Source: Hetaerina americana (Eukaryota; Arthropoda; Insecta; Odonata; Calopterygidae). From it: a stretch of DNA of 64,000 nt. The stretch is from positions 45,052,946-45,116,945 of the forward strand of contig JAKTNV010000001.1 of the NCBI GenBank assembly GCA_022747635.1. Direction: 5' to 3'. The translations under genes were made by a program, and so were the position numbers. The notes under the pieces were generated by a model. The model saw nothing but the letters and a program-made list of their open reading frames with translations, had not been told where the DNA came from and searched no databases. This document shows positions 24,880 through 35,639 of the stretch, piece after piece; position 1 is the stretch's first letter; every line of letters begins with the position of its first letter.

Positions 24880-25950
24880 GTCATTTTCGAGACTACTGGT
24901 GAATTTCCAGGTGTAAAGGATGAAGGAGGAGAGAAGAAGAGAGAGGGAAAGCGATGCGAGGGAGGATCCGTGTTAAGGGAGGAGCACTGGGCAAGTAAGG
25001 AAAAAAATAGTCTGTGGGATAGGTGGAATAGCAGTGGGGAAGAGGTAGTAGCTCAGGAATGCTTCCCTGCATAATGGATTGAAGCATGGGGCAATGGGGA
25101 GGCATGGTAGCAGCGAGAGGCTAAGTTATGCAGAGCCGCGGAAGCAGCAGGGGGGGGGAGAAGGGGAAAGGGATAACGAAGTAGCGGAGGCTGGAGAGGA
25201 AAAGCGAGTGTGGAGGAGAGGGAGCGAAAGGCCTGACGTGAAAGGAGTTTATGTGCTTGCTGCATGCTGGTGGAAGAGAGGGGATAAGGAGAAAAGGGAG
25301 GGAAAAGTAAGGGTGCGGATGTGAAATACGAGGAGCATTACGCACTGCGATTCTCTTGCTCCCGTTACCCCCTTTACCTTTCTCACTTTCTCTCTTTGAT
25401 TCCATTCAGGGAAATTATTTATTAATATATGTGAATGTACAATGAGTGTCGTGTTGAAGGGATGGGAAGTAGAGACGGGAGCACGATTCATAGATAAATG
25501 CAGTAAGCGAAAAGTTTGCTTGAGCATGTTCGAGTGGAGTAAAAGAGGAGACAATATCTGGATTGGCTCCAGCGAGGCACACTGCTAAGAAACTGGAATG
25601 CAACGCTAGCGTACATTCAGCAGGACGGCATAGATTAAAACCTGAAAGAGAAAAGGACAAAGAGACTGAGCGGAATGCGTATTTTGTACCGATGTCGATG
25701 AGGTTTTGTGTACCGAAGTCAAGTACATATTAATGTATCCGAGGGGTTTTGAATTTAGGCTGTGAGGGGGTAGAAGACATGGTGCTATGTGCTTAGAAGA
25801 GGAGGATTTAGCCGTGGGCGTCATTTCCCGCGATGGTAGAAGTCGTGGTTGGGTAGGAAATGTTATTTTTGCCGGAGGGGAAAAGTTTTGGCTCTGCTCT
25901 GTTCTGAAGTGAAAATAAGTATGGATCACTTGCCTCTGCTTTCCCAGAAT
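24880..25950. other. Purine-rich island, no supported gene
   Basis: The plus strand is A/G-rich at about 24915-25320 with many GGA/GAG words, and mixed after that. Minus frames of 70-107 codons are Pro/Ser/Leu low complexity. No domain was recognised. Confidence 0.35.
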
Positions 25951-26224
25951 ACGTTTTATTTGGTTACCTCAACTAAAAGATAAAGGATTATTCTGGGAAT
26001 GTGAGTGGGCTAATGAGCAAAAATTATGAGGTCGAAACCAGTTGGGAAAGTTTATTAAATGGGAAAAATATAAGAGCCTTGGAATGTGTGTGCTACATTA
26101 AAGATGTTTTCGGGACATGAAATTTTAAACTAGGGGTTTATTCCGAGGGGAAGCTTTTAAATGTTTATGAAATGTTTACCATCAACTGAGGTATTGTGTT
26201 TGAATTAGGTTTTCTATATTTTCC

Positions 26225-26735
26225 GGTTAAATAATTAGGTCAGGGCTTTGTCATGGGGCGTGACTTTGTACGGCGCGGAAACATGGTCTTTAAGACAAAA
26301 TGATATGCGAAGATTAGAGACTTTTCAACTGTGGGTGTGAAGGAGGGAAGAAGTGTGAAATGGACCTTAAGGAAAACAAACGAGTAAATACTTGGAAGGG
26401 TGAGGCAGAAGAGGGAATATGTGGAAAAATTAAAAGGAGGCAGGGAAGATAGATGTGGAGAATTTATATTGGGGAATGATATGCTGAAATCTGTGATATG
26501 TCGAAGGGGAGAATGCTAGAAAGACGAGGAAAGGGTAGAAATTGGATAGGAATATTGGATTGAACAAAAGAGAAGGTAAGAATGCGAAATTGAAGATGGG
26601 CTATTTGTAAGTTAGGATACCAGTTTGTGCTTTGTCAGGAGAAGCAAAGAAATTAACGCATCGTTGGGCTTTCGCATATTCTGTTTATCTAAAACCCACC
26701 TTAAGCGGAAACATACCAATAACTAGTTATTTATT
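26225..26735 (+). mobile_element. RTE-like LINE 3' fragment (copy D)
   Basis: The segment encodes the C-terminal signature LSWGVTLYGAETWSLRQNDMR (near 26245-26310) then RLETFQLWV, followed by decayed sequence and a 3' UTR (26583-26735). The UTR aligns with 5992-6110 of copy A, sharing TTTGTCAGGAGAAGCAAAGAA-like and AAAACCCACCTTAAGCGG words. It is 5'-truncated. Its 3' end defines the family's 3' terminus and supports the nested-insertion reading at 5448-5991. Confidence 0.75.
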
Positions 26736-26770
26736 TACTGTATATATATATAACTATAAAAATAAAAAAG

Positions 26771-27090
26771 GGATCGAGATAGTGCGGTGGCTACCGTACT
26801 GGCTTCCCACCTAGAGGGCCCGGGTTCAAATCCAGGCGGTGTTGAATATTTTTCAGAGGTATCTCGATCCATACTTGAGGTGCTTTGTGGAGGGCACTTT
26901 GAGTGAGTATGCCGTCCGTAGGATGGGACGTTAAGCTGCGAACCCCTTGGCGCCTTTCGTTAAAAGTAGACTCTTGCCGACGCCGGATTTCTCTCCACCA
27001 TTCATCCTTTCCTGTCCATCCCCTATGGCGCAAATGACCTCAGTTGTCGGTCGCCTCCCTCCCCTAAAAACTACTACTACTACTAAAAAT
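26771..27090 (+). repeat. tRNA-derived SINE with (CTA)n tail
   Basis: The head carries a box-A-like ATAGTGCGGTGGC (26779-26791) and a clear B box GGTTCAAATCC (26823-26833), the internal Pol III promoter of tRNA-derived SINEs. A tRNA-unrelated body of about 230 bases follows, containing GGGACGTTAAGCTGCGAACC near 26927. It ends in (CTA)n and an A-rich tail (27070-27098). It lies directly downstream of the RTE-like 3' fragment. SINEs borrow LINE enzymes; the partner LINE is unknown. Confidence 0.75.
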
Positions 27091-28170
27091 AAAAAAACAA
27101 AATTTTTATGTAAATGCAATGCTAGAATGCCTCCTTACTTAGCTTAGCTATAATCGTGCTTGCTACTCTTCTGTGCTCAACAGTGGCACTTAAGTTCAAT
27201 CATTTTGCGTGTTGAATATTCGCCGCCAAATCACCTTGCTCTGTTGCTGAGCGCATTAAACTCCTTGGTCATTTGCGTAGTGTGTTATTCGGATGTGTGC
27301 ATAGCTGCTTTAGAGTAGCGTGGTGATGAGTCAAAGTAGTGATCACCAAACCGCATAATTAGGAGCGTAATTGCTGTTAATACTGCTAAATGGCAAATCA
27401 AATCAGAAACAATTGTGTCCTCATGGAATCTGTATATTAGGGTAATTTAAATTCCTCTGTGATATTAAGGTAACTAATCGTCTAGCATACCTTTTATGTA
27501 ATTTTTGCTTCAGCACTGTTGATCCATTTTGTATTTTTCCACATTGTAGGTTTATTTAACTATTAAGGAACAAATTTATCAAAAGTTTTCTCCCACGAAG
27601 TATTAATTACTAATAGTGACGTTGCTATAGATAGTGTATGATGCTTTTAGATACTTTATATTTTAAAACCATATGTCACCGTTCGCCAAAAAAAGCTTAA
27701 ACCATATGTCACTAAATTTTTTTGCGATTCATTTAATATGAAATGTACTTATTATTAGGTGCTTAGCCATTTTTGGTGCTAAGTTGATTTATCAGAAATT
27801 CTTTTTAAATGGAGATTTGTATCTTGGAAAATAATACTTGTAATGCAATGATTTAGTCAGTCCATTGGGAGTATATTAATACTTTTTGTTGAACCGGGAT
27901 ATGTGTAGGTGATAAATATTTGTGTGAAAAAAATAAAATAATTATCTTTGCTTTTTTAGTGGTGTTTACTTGGCCGAAATAATCGTTTGAATATATCCGC
28001 TTGTTGTTGGAACATTACTAGAAACCACTTACTGTTCATACCATCCAATCGCCCACGAAATGTAAATCGTCGTTTGTGATTGTAGTGGGATAAATCAATA
28101 AACCGAGCACTCACAACGGTTTATTGGCCCTCATTTCTTTCCTGAGTATAACCTGAGACAACACAATTTC
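27091..28170. other. AT-rich non-coding stretch
   Basis: No gene or element was recognised. Confidence 0.4.
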
Positions 28171-29330
28171 TCCGGGAAAATGAGTTTCGAAGCCATTCAT
28201 TTAACTCCATATCGTGTCTCAGGGAAAAGGCAAATAAACAAGACCGTTTGTCGCCCCCTCGTTGCCTCCTGCGCCCCCTTTCTCGTTTGCACATTTTGTC
28301 GCATCATCGCACGATGGGGATCGCAATTGCACACTTTCTCGCTTCAGTCCTCGTATGTTTCTCCGTAAAGCGCCGCGAAAATGTGCGCCCTTTACACAAA
28401 ACCTCTATTCTACGGTTCTTGTTGACCTTCATATCTCAAAAAAACCCTTTTATTCCTTCTACAGTCCCGCATTTTCTCCTCTTCACCCCTCCCTTTCATT
28501 CCCTCGACTCATTCACCCCGATTTTACAAACCTCCACCTTATTTTTGTCTCCTTCTTCCACCTCCCTCACCCTCTGACCTCCGCCTCCTCTCCACTCACT
28601 TCTACCCCACCCACTCAGTTAGCGGTGGGAAGGGAAGCAATACATTCGAAAATAAAGAAGCCTTTTGAATCCAAAGGAGGAAAACTCGGGGACGAAAGAT
28701 GAAAGACTGTAAAGAGAGGGCAATGAAAAAAAGAGACAAAGGACGTTGTGGCGAGAGAAAGAGAGAGAGAAATAGCAAGGCAATGCCATACTGATTCTTG
28801 TGACCCTAACATTTTTCTCTTGCAGGTGTGAATCATTTAGTTTGGGTGCGCCTGGGAGTGCAAAGTAGAAGGGGGGGTCGGTTGGATGGTCCGTGTGAAC
28901 GTATGTGTGCGTGTAAGAGAGGGTGGGAGAGAAAAGGGAGAAGGGTCGGAAAATATGCGTCCCTTGTGTATGTGGAAGCTGAGACCAAGCGGAGATAAAA
29001 ACGGAACGGATGGAGGCATATAGTATATAGATACAACCGTTCCTATCTCGTCTCTTTAAGCTCCCGTCTGGGGGAGAAGGAGAAATGCGGATGGAAGGAG
29101 AGAAAGAGATTCAAGAGGACGGTACCTGGCAAGAGAAGTGGCATGAACGAAAGGAGAAAGGTGGAATGAGGACTTGGTAGATAATGTGATGATTCTAGAG
29201 TACCAGTTCGCTATATTGCGCTCCGGAGAATAAATCTGCCCACTTAGTTCAGTGGTTTACGTGCAATATACAGGTCACCTCTCTCCCCTGCCCCCTCTCA
29301 TCTTTTCCATCCCTCGCTCTTATTCCCGGT
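28171..29330. other. GC-richer island: pyrimidine-rich then purine-rich
   Basis: The plus strand is C/T-rich at about 28440-28615 and A/G-rich at 28640-29170. A pyrimidine tract ending in TTGCAG/GT (about 28814-28827) looks like a splice acceptor, but no frame beyond it shows a domain. Frames up to 146 codons are low complexity. A host exon is possible but unproven. Confidence 0.3.
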
Positions 29331-30000
29331 TGAGTGGGTCAGAGGGTTATGCGAGGTATGCAAGATATATTTAGCAAAAGTGAGGGCGTCATTCAAAATT
29401 AGCGCCCATTTTGTACAAAGTTTACCTTCAAAGATAATATACGAGTAACAACAATTACCTATTTTCTATTATATTTGGGAGAACTGAAGATGCATATGAT
29501 AAATAATTTAACAAATCGGTATACATACATGTACATACATTAGTTTATATTAACTTTTTTTCAGGAATCGTATTCTTTCATTATTTAATAAACATTCATT
29601 GCCATATGCGTGTCATAGGCTTACTAAATCGACTCAAATGATTCCATTCAAATAATTATCTAAGTCGGAAGCATATAAAGTGGTGAAAAATCCCCTTAAG
29701 CTTCTCTAATTGATGAAAGATTATTTCTTTTTTAGTCTTTTTTAGTCTTTTTCATTATTATTATTATTAGAAATACACATGTGCTGATAGACATTGTCAG
29801 GTGGCACACAAGTCCCAAATAATTGCAAAAGATAATACATAAAACTAGACTTCAAAACACAAATCTCTTTAACAAAAAAAGTGAATCCCCATCCCATTTA
29901 CAACCATTTATCAGCAAGAAAAAAAAAGATAAATTAAAAAAAAAATTAAGCTATTACATATAATACCATACACCACACATCAATCAAATTATTACATATA

Positions 30001-31332
30001 CTACCTTGATCAAAAATTTCCCGGAATTTATTCAGAAAATTAAAAATACAAGTTTATTCATCTAAATCTATATTGTCCCCTTCAAAGTAATCCCCATCGA
30101 CTGCAACACACTTATGCCAGCGCTTGATCCAATCCTCGAAACATTTTTTATATTCGGTTTTCGGTATGTCCATCAGTGCTTCCTGCGATTTTTCCATTAC
30201 TTCCTCTCGGCTGCTAAAACGCGTTCCCCGTAATGGTTTTTTAACTCGATTGAACAGAAAGAAGTCACAGGGAGCCAAATCAGGTGAATTCGGTGGCTGT
30301 TGGATGGTATTTGTTGCATTTTTCGTCAAAAAATTACGAATAATGATAGCACTGTGCGACGGTGCGTTATCATGGTGCAAAATCCACGAGTTTTCTGCCC
30401 ACATTTCTGGTCTCTTTCGGCGAATTGCTTCACGCAAACGTCTCATAACGCCCAAATAATACTCTTTGTTTACTGTCTGGCCTTCTGGCAAAAATTCATG
30501 ATGCACTACACCGTTGTAATCCATGAAAACCGTCAGCATTGCCTTCTTTTTTGACTGAAAACGACGTGGTTTTTTTGGTCTCGGCTCATTTGGTGAACGC
30601 CATTCACTTGCCTGATGTCTGGATTGCGTGTCGTACTCATAAACCCACGTCTCGTCTCCAGTAATGATCCTTTTGATGAATGTGGGATCGGATTCAGCCT
30701 CGCAAATCATGTCTTTTGCGACGTCAACACGGTCTCTTTTTTGCATGAAATTGAGGTCTTTTGGAACCAACTTTGCTGCTACACGACGGAAACCCAAATC
30801 ATTAACCACAATGTCTTGGGCGGATCCATAGGCAATGTTCAAGTCCTCCGCTATTTCTCTGATGGTTAATTTGCGGTTATTGACCAACATTTCTTTTACT
30901 TTATCAATTTTTTCACCGACTTTCGATGTCGATGGTCTGCCACTGCGTTCATCATCTTCGATTGACTCACGACCACTTCTGAACCGCTCGTGCCACTGGT
31001 AAACGACCGTTTTTTTTAGAGAATCGTTGCCGAAACACTTTTCCAACATTTCCAACGTCCGTGCGCCACTAAATCCGTTTTTTACGCAAAATTTAATACA
31101 AGTTCGTTGTTGCAAATTTAAATCCATTTCTGAAATTGTAAAAAATCGCCAACACACACAGAGATAGATGTACTCTTGGCTACGTAACTATGGCAAATGT
31201 CAAGTTATGACACTAAGATTTAAAGGGAATATCAACAACAGATGTACCAATTTAACAAAAAAAACAGAACTCAAATCGGAACGATGGGAGCGCCACACGG
31301 TGGTTATTCCGGGAACTTTTTGATCAAGGTAG
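30001..31332 (-). mobile_element. Complete mariner element with TIRs and TA target duplication
   Basis: The 27-bp terminal inverted repeats begin CTACCTTGATCAAAAA and end with CCCGGAAT. They occupy 30001-30027 and, inverted, 31306-31332, and differ only at position 17. TA flanks both sides (29999-30000 and 31333-31334), the known target duplication of Tc1/mariner elements. The length of 1,332 bp is normal for the family. The interior holds one open transposase frame on the minus strand, with a 205-base leader and a 53-base 3' segment. Near-identical TIRs and an unbroken frame indicate a fairly recent insertion. Confidence 0.95.
30054..31127 (-). CDS. Mariner transposase (DD34D), apparently full length
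   Basis: The 357-residue frame encodes the cut-and-paste transposase that binds the TIRs and excises the element. Two N-terminal helix-turn-helix regions are visible (about residues 18-52, and 87-112 with LTIREIAEDLNIAYGSAQDI). The linker RSGRPST sits between them and LVPKDL follows, the counterpart of the family's WVPHEL. The catalytic triad is D158 (TGDETWVY), D253 (HHDNAPSH) and D288 (SPDLAPCDFFLF), with exactly 34 residues between the last two, which defines mariner proper. The C-terminus WHKCVAVDGDYFEGD is intact. I chose the ATG at 31125-31127 (MDLNLQQR), where mariner transposases normally begin. The frame is also open from an ATG at 31157. No stop or frameshift is seen. Confidence 0.93.
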   Translation of the reverse strand: MDLNLQQRTCIKFCVKNGFSGARTLEMLEKCFGNDSLKKTVVYQWHERFRSGRESIEDDERSGRPSTSKVGEKIDKVKEMLVNNRKLTIREIAEDLNIAYGSAQDIVVNDLGFRRVAAKLVPKDLNFMQKRDRVDVAKDMICEAESDPTFIKRIITGDETWVYEYDTQSRHQASEWRSPNEPRPKKPRRFQSKKKAMLTVFMDYNGVVHHEFLPEGQTVNKEYYLGVMRRLREAIRRKRPEMWAENSWILHHDNAPSHSAIIIRNFLTKNATNTIQQPPNSPDLAPCDFFLFNRVKKPLRGTRFSSREEVMEKSQEALMDIPKTEYKKCFEDWIKRWHKCVAVDGDYFEGDNIDLDE

Positions 31333-31430
31333 TATGCCTTACATCTATTCTTAAAAGTATACACTCTGTTAGGAAAGGGCTCGAATATTTTATTCGTAGT
31401 TAGAAATTTATTTTTAGCACGTCACGTGCT

Positions 31431-32099
31431 TTTCCTTTCCTTGTATTATATTTTCGATTAGATCTTAAAGTTACAAACTTTTCTTTGGAAAATAATGATA
31501 TTCTCAATTTCTTTATTATTTCATTATCATATCAATATCATTTTTATATACTCTTTTTTCCCATTATCCTTATTTTCAGATTGAATAACAACTTGTAAGC
31601 ATTTTAACGTGTACTAATTCATATTATTTTTTTATATCCTAAAATATATACTTATATTTCCGTATCCTCCCGCCTTTATTTAGTCAGGACTCGTTTTTTA
31701 AATTATTTATCCTCGGAAATATAGAAATAGATTTTTTCACTAGTTTTAATTATAAAGTTCTTTACCCTCTGTAAACCAAGGGGAAAGTATTGTTTTCAAG
31801 ACAAAATTTGACTTCGGTAATCCAAAGGAAATGCATACTTACATGCAGTGTCTACATACTTTGTTAGAGTCATCAATATATTAAGACCATTTTCCGAATG
31901 ACATCTTCTTGTGCGTATGTATTAGGTGTTTGTGCTAACGAAAATTAAAAAAATACTAAGCTGAGATGCACGAATTATTTTATTCCAAATCTTGATTTAT
32001 TAGAGGTCGTTTTAGTCCCGTGGTATAGTACTAGATTTTAAGAACACCGTAATCAATTGTTACAGCTTTAACAAAATCGTAATCATTACTAAAATTAGG
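31431..32099. other. AT-rich non-coding stretch
   Basis: No gene was recognised. Part may belong to the decayed LINE that hosts the mariner. Confidence 0.35.
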
Positions 32100-33450
32100 T
32101 TTTAATATCATAGTAGGCGTTGGTGCACGAATCCATTGTCAGAAGATTTTGAAAGATATCTGGTCGAATACAGGATACCTGTATATTATGCTTAGGCACA
32201 GATTTAGGAACAACGTAATGAATTTGCACAATTTCCCAGGAGAGGAGGCTGACGTTCGTACTACTGAAGTGTAACTTCCAAATCAATAGAATTAAATAGG
32301 AAATTCTTTCGAAGAAATTAAGTGTAGAAGCATTGACCGAACCGAAAAGAAAGTAGTACCAGGATGAAGTGGGAAAGGGAATAAATGATTATCTAGAGGC
32401 AAATAAGGTAGAATAAAAATAGGAACATATTAAAAAAGGAAAAGCGCAAAAATTCTATAGGAGCAGTAAACAAAGCAAGGCTATAGGAACCATTGATTAC
32501 TACCTGGATGATTTGAAAAATAGATTATACAGAGAAATGGAAGAATACAACTCAGGGACAGGAACGTAGAAGGAAGGACAAGGGCATAGATGATAAACGG
32601 GGGTGGGAAATTAACAGGGCGAAAGAAGCCTGTTGGAGGACACAATGCGAGTTGATGGAGATCATGAGAGATAATAAGAGGGTGAAATGGGTACGCTGTA
32701 CAGCAAGATGAAAAATCTCTCAGAAAATGAGAAAGGAAACTCTGTTATGACTATTAAAGATAGACAAAATATTACTAATTTAACCAGGAAAGATTAAAAA
32801 GAGATGTAAATAATAAATGAAATTTGTACACGGTTAAGATATCAGAACAGTGAAGTTACACATTGACTGTGAATATGAAGTAGATGAGACTAGCTTAGGT
32901 CCAGGTATACTTGATGGCGAAAAGGAAAAGGCTTTATTGGAATGGAAATCAAATAAGACCGTGGGGGCAGATAATGTTCATGTGTAACCATTTAAGCTTT
33001 GGTAAAACGTAGAATGGACAGATTTTATGAAATAATCCGTAACATTTTTTAGGATTAATTTGGCCAAAAAGTGTCATTGAATGAGTGTAGATTCTATTTC
33101 CAAAAAAGGGAAGGACAGTCACATATGAGGGCTTCAGAACAATAATTTTGATTCCGCAAGCAGATAAAGTGGTACTTGGGATAATCAGTTAAATAATGGA
33201 GAGGAGATGTAGTGATTGCTTCGGGAATGATTATTTTCAGTAAGGGGAGAGGTGCGCGTGATGATAGAACAATAATGAGATCACGTATTGAAATAAACAT
33301 TGAGTTCAATCAGATTTACTTTGTTGATTCGTAGATGTCGAGGTTTTAATATAGTAAATTGGTTAGAATTAATGAATACATTACAGGAGATAGAATTGGG
33401 ATGGAGAAATAGGCGACTTATAACGTTTTGGATGGGCACACACCGTATAC
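32100..33450 (+). mobile_element. Decayed RTE-like LINE (copy E), endonuclease end to mid RT
   Basis: Sequence from about 32190 parallels copy A from about 3715 (both contain CAACGT..T.A.TTTG.ACAAT.CCCAGGAG). The linker word GTACCAGGA..AAGT is shared. EYEVDETSLGPGILDGEKEKAL lies near 32870-32935, then NKTVGADNVHV. LFPKKGRTVTYEGFRTIILI lies near 33090-33150, and a decayed CFVDFEKAFDRVN equivalent near 33320-33365. It breaks off near 33450, before the catalytic box, and no C-terminus follows on this strand. Inactive. Confidence 0.68.
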
Positions 33451-33519
33451 ACTTGCATTTATAAGCCTCGCCAACGAGAAGGAACGAGTTATCCCTCATA
33501 AGAAAAGAGCGTTCTTTTA

Positions 33520-33970
33520 TTCTCATTCATTCTTTTTCCATTCATTCCGTCCAATGTGACTATCTTTTTTTAGCCCTTTCCTCGCTTGCTTGTATTCCTT
33601 TCTATCGCAGTTTTCAACATTCGGTCGCAATTTAAATGGTCTTTTTTGGGCAGCCAGCTTTTTTGCATTCTTTGGAATTTTCCCATCAAAGCTCCTTCCT
33701 CTCCCACCATTCCTGGTATTTTTATTTCTCTTCCATATATCTTTTCCATCCATATCCACACTTACATTTCAAAACCATTCAGTCTAGGTCTATCATCATA
33801 TTCCAACGACCAAGTTTCATATCCGAGAAAACCACGCATACTCAAGTTTTCATTAGCCTTTTCTCAAATTCCTTGCTTCATATCTCTTTCAACAATTTCC
33901 TGTTTCTTTTGGAAGCTTCTTTAAATGACTCAATTTACGAGTATCTTAAAAAATCACATCTACGGTGGTC
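33520..33970 (-). mobile_element. RTE-like LINE C-terminal fragment (copy F), minus strand
   Basis: The minus strand decodes to decayed C-terminal blocks of the same family. A GYE-GRWN segment lies near 33825-33800, VLKCKCG..WKRYMEEK near 33775-33730, and a basic tail with ERNTSKRGK near 33600. These correspond to blocks of copy B at 6560-6260. It lies just downstream of copy E in the opposite orientation. Confidence 0.55.
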
Positions 33971-35330
33971 ACCTTGGTCCAAGGCACTTCCAAGATACAT
34001 ATGCTATTCTATCTGTTCTTGGTTAAGTGAATAGTAAAGTGAAGATACTTGCATTAATAGGACAGATACTCAAAGACTGAGTTAGACCTCCAATAGATGC
34101 ATAACTAGGAAGTTAACATAGCAATGAGTGAAGAAATTTCAAAAATCGCAGGAAGGGCGATTAAAAAAACAAGCATTTTAATTTCCTAGTGAATTACATC
34201 TGTAAATGAGATGCATTGTGCATTGCAATTCTTTTTCAAGAAAAATGCCGACAATGAATAAATGATGAGGTCTTAGCCAACTCTTCAATCAGTTCCTCAA
34301 AAATCAGCGTATTTAATCATTAATACTACTAGTTGCTATTGCATTTCCTTATTAAAAAGGTGTAGGAGGTCCTTACGGGCCTTCTACACTTAATGTAATA
34401 TAAAAATTTCATTAAATTGTAGCACTTTTTGAGTTAATATTTTTCTGAAAATTAATATCATCGATGCATTTTTAAATAATTAATTAATATATATATATAT
34501 TATTGAAAATATTTATCTGCATTGAAATGCATTTGTTCAACTTCCAATCGTATAGAGGGTAGACATCTTATTTTGTAATGCGTCGCAAATCCAGAAAAAA
34601 ACAGCTTTAAGCCACTTTTCGAATAATCTCGGGTGAACTGAGCAGAATCATATCAACAAAGCTAACTTTGCAAAACGTAATTTTGGCCTATGTGAGCTCT
34701 TTTATTCAGGAAGAAAAATACTATACCTATGAGTAGCTGAGTCTGGAAACGTACAATTTATTACCAGTCTGTTGAAACTGGCTTCTTGATGGTGACGTAA
34801 TATGTGCTCTTACGTTTTAATTTACAAATTATGATTTTGCATAAAATATAGTTGCCCTAATAATTTTAAATTTGATTGGTCGTTTATCAATCATAAGTTC
34901 ACTTCAAGGTTATTAAAAAAGGTCTATCAACACGTTTTCCAATCAAACCAGGAGAAAAATTAGGAAGCAATTCTTGAAGCCATGTTGTGAAAGAGATGAT
35001 AAAGTAAACAAATGAATAGGAAAAATTTAGATACGATGATAAAATGAGAATTATGGACACAATCGCCAATTTTTTCTAATGCGTTGAATTATATGTAAAG
35101 TGAAGCATATTTGCAATTATTTAAGGCAGGTTAGCAGAAACGGATCATTTAAAAGTGATTAAAGTTAAAATAAAAAGTGTACTTTGAAGAGTGAATGTGT
35201 AATGTGAAATGAGACGAATTGATTGGAAAATGTAAAACATAAAGAAATAAAATTTAAGGTCAGGAACAGCACGAATTCTGCTGTCATTTGCGACTGTAGA
35301 CTAAAGTTATGCTCTTTCGCAAGAGAAAGG
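33971..35330. other. AT-rich non-coding stretch with one small hairpin
   Basis: A stem of 13 pairs (34360-34372 with 34377-34389), fully paired if two G-U wobbles are allowed and closed by a TTAC loop, lies in otherwise unremarkable AT-rich DNA. Nothing else was recognised. Confidence 0.35.
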
Positions 35331-35520
35331 TCGTGTAATGCTTTGGGTAGCGACTAAAATAGAGAGAGTGGAGTCTGCGACAGGAACGAATGATGGGGGT
35401 ACCAGGACAGAGGTTCAATGAATGGCTCACAAAGGTAGCGGAATATTAAGAGTTAAAAGTTGAGGGAAGTGGTAGAGGTCTTAATAGGAAGACAGACAAA
35501 ATCCATAACAAAGCATGGCC
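35331..35520 (+). mobile_element. Possible scrap of RTE-like LINE linker region
   Basis: TAATGCTTTGGGTAGCGAC followed by GGGGGTACCAGGACAGAGGT and AATGAATGGCT resembles the linker of copies A (near 3845-3905) and E (near 32325-32390). It is too short and decayed for certainty. Confidence 0.3.
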
Positions 35521-35639
35521 TTTTTTATGATAACATTTTCGCATCATAAACTCGCAAGGTAAATATTATTTGCAAAATAATATTTATTTTACTACAACTT
35601 ACGGAAATACATAATTTTTCGATGATGGGGGAATTAATT

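Larger units (their letters stand above)
29757..31430 (-). mobile_element. 3' end of a CR1/L2-like LINE, split by the mariner at 30001-31332
   Basis: On the minus strand, upstream of the mariner (31412-31335), a frame reads NKFLTTNKIF then NRVYTFKNRCKAYM and a stop. This resembles the C-terminus of CR1/L2-type LINE ORF2, where a ..V..FKNRLDKY pattern ends the protein. It spans the TA target and is followed beyond the mariner (30000-29757) by a 3' UTR ending in (AAT)n (complement of 29757-29771), a typical tail of such LINEs. It is a different family from the TAGATG-tailed LINE. Assignment rests on a short motif and tail. Confidence 0.45.

Noticed and set aside
28814..28830. Splice-acceptor-like pyrimidine tract ending TTGCAG
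   Set aside because: No open frame with recognisable content follows, and such tracts are common in C/T-rich DNA.
31416..31434. Palindromic AGCACGT/ACGTGCT word with an E-box
   Set aside because: Short palindrome inside a decayed LINE; no other regulatory context.
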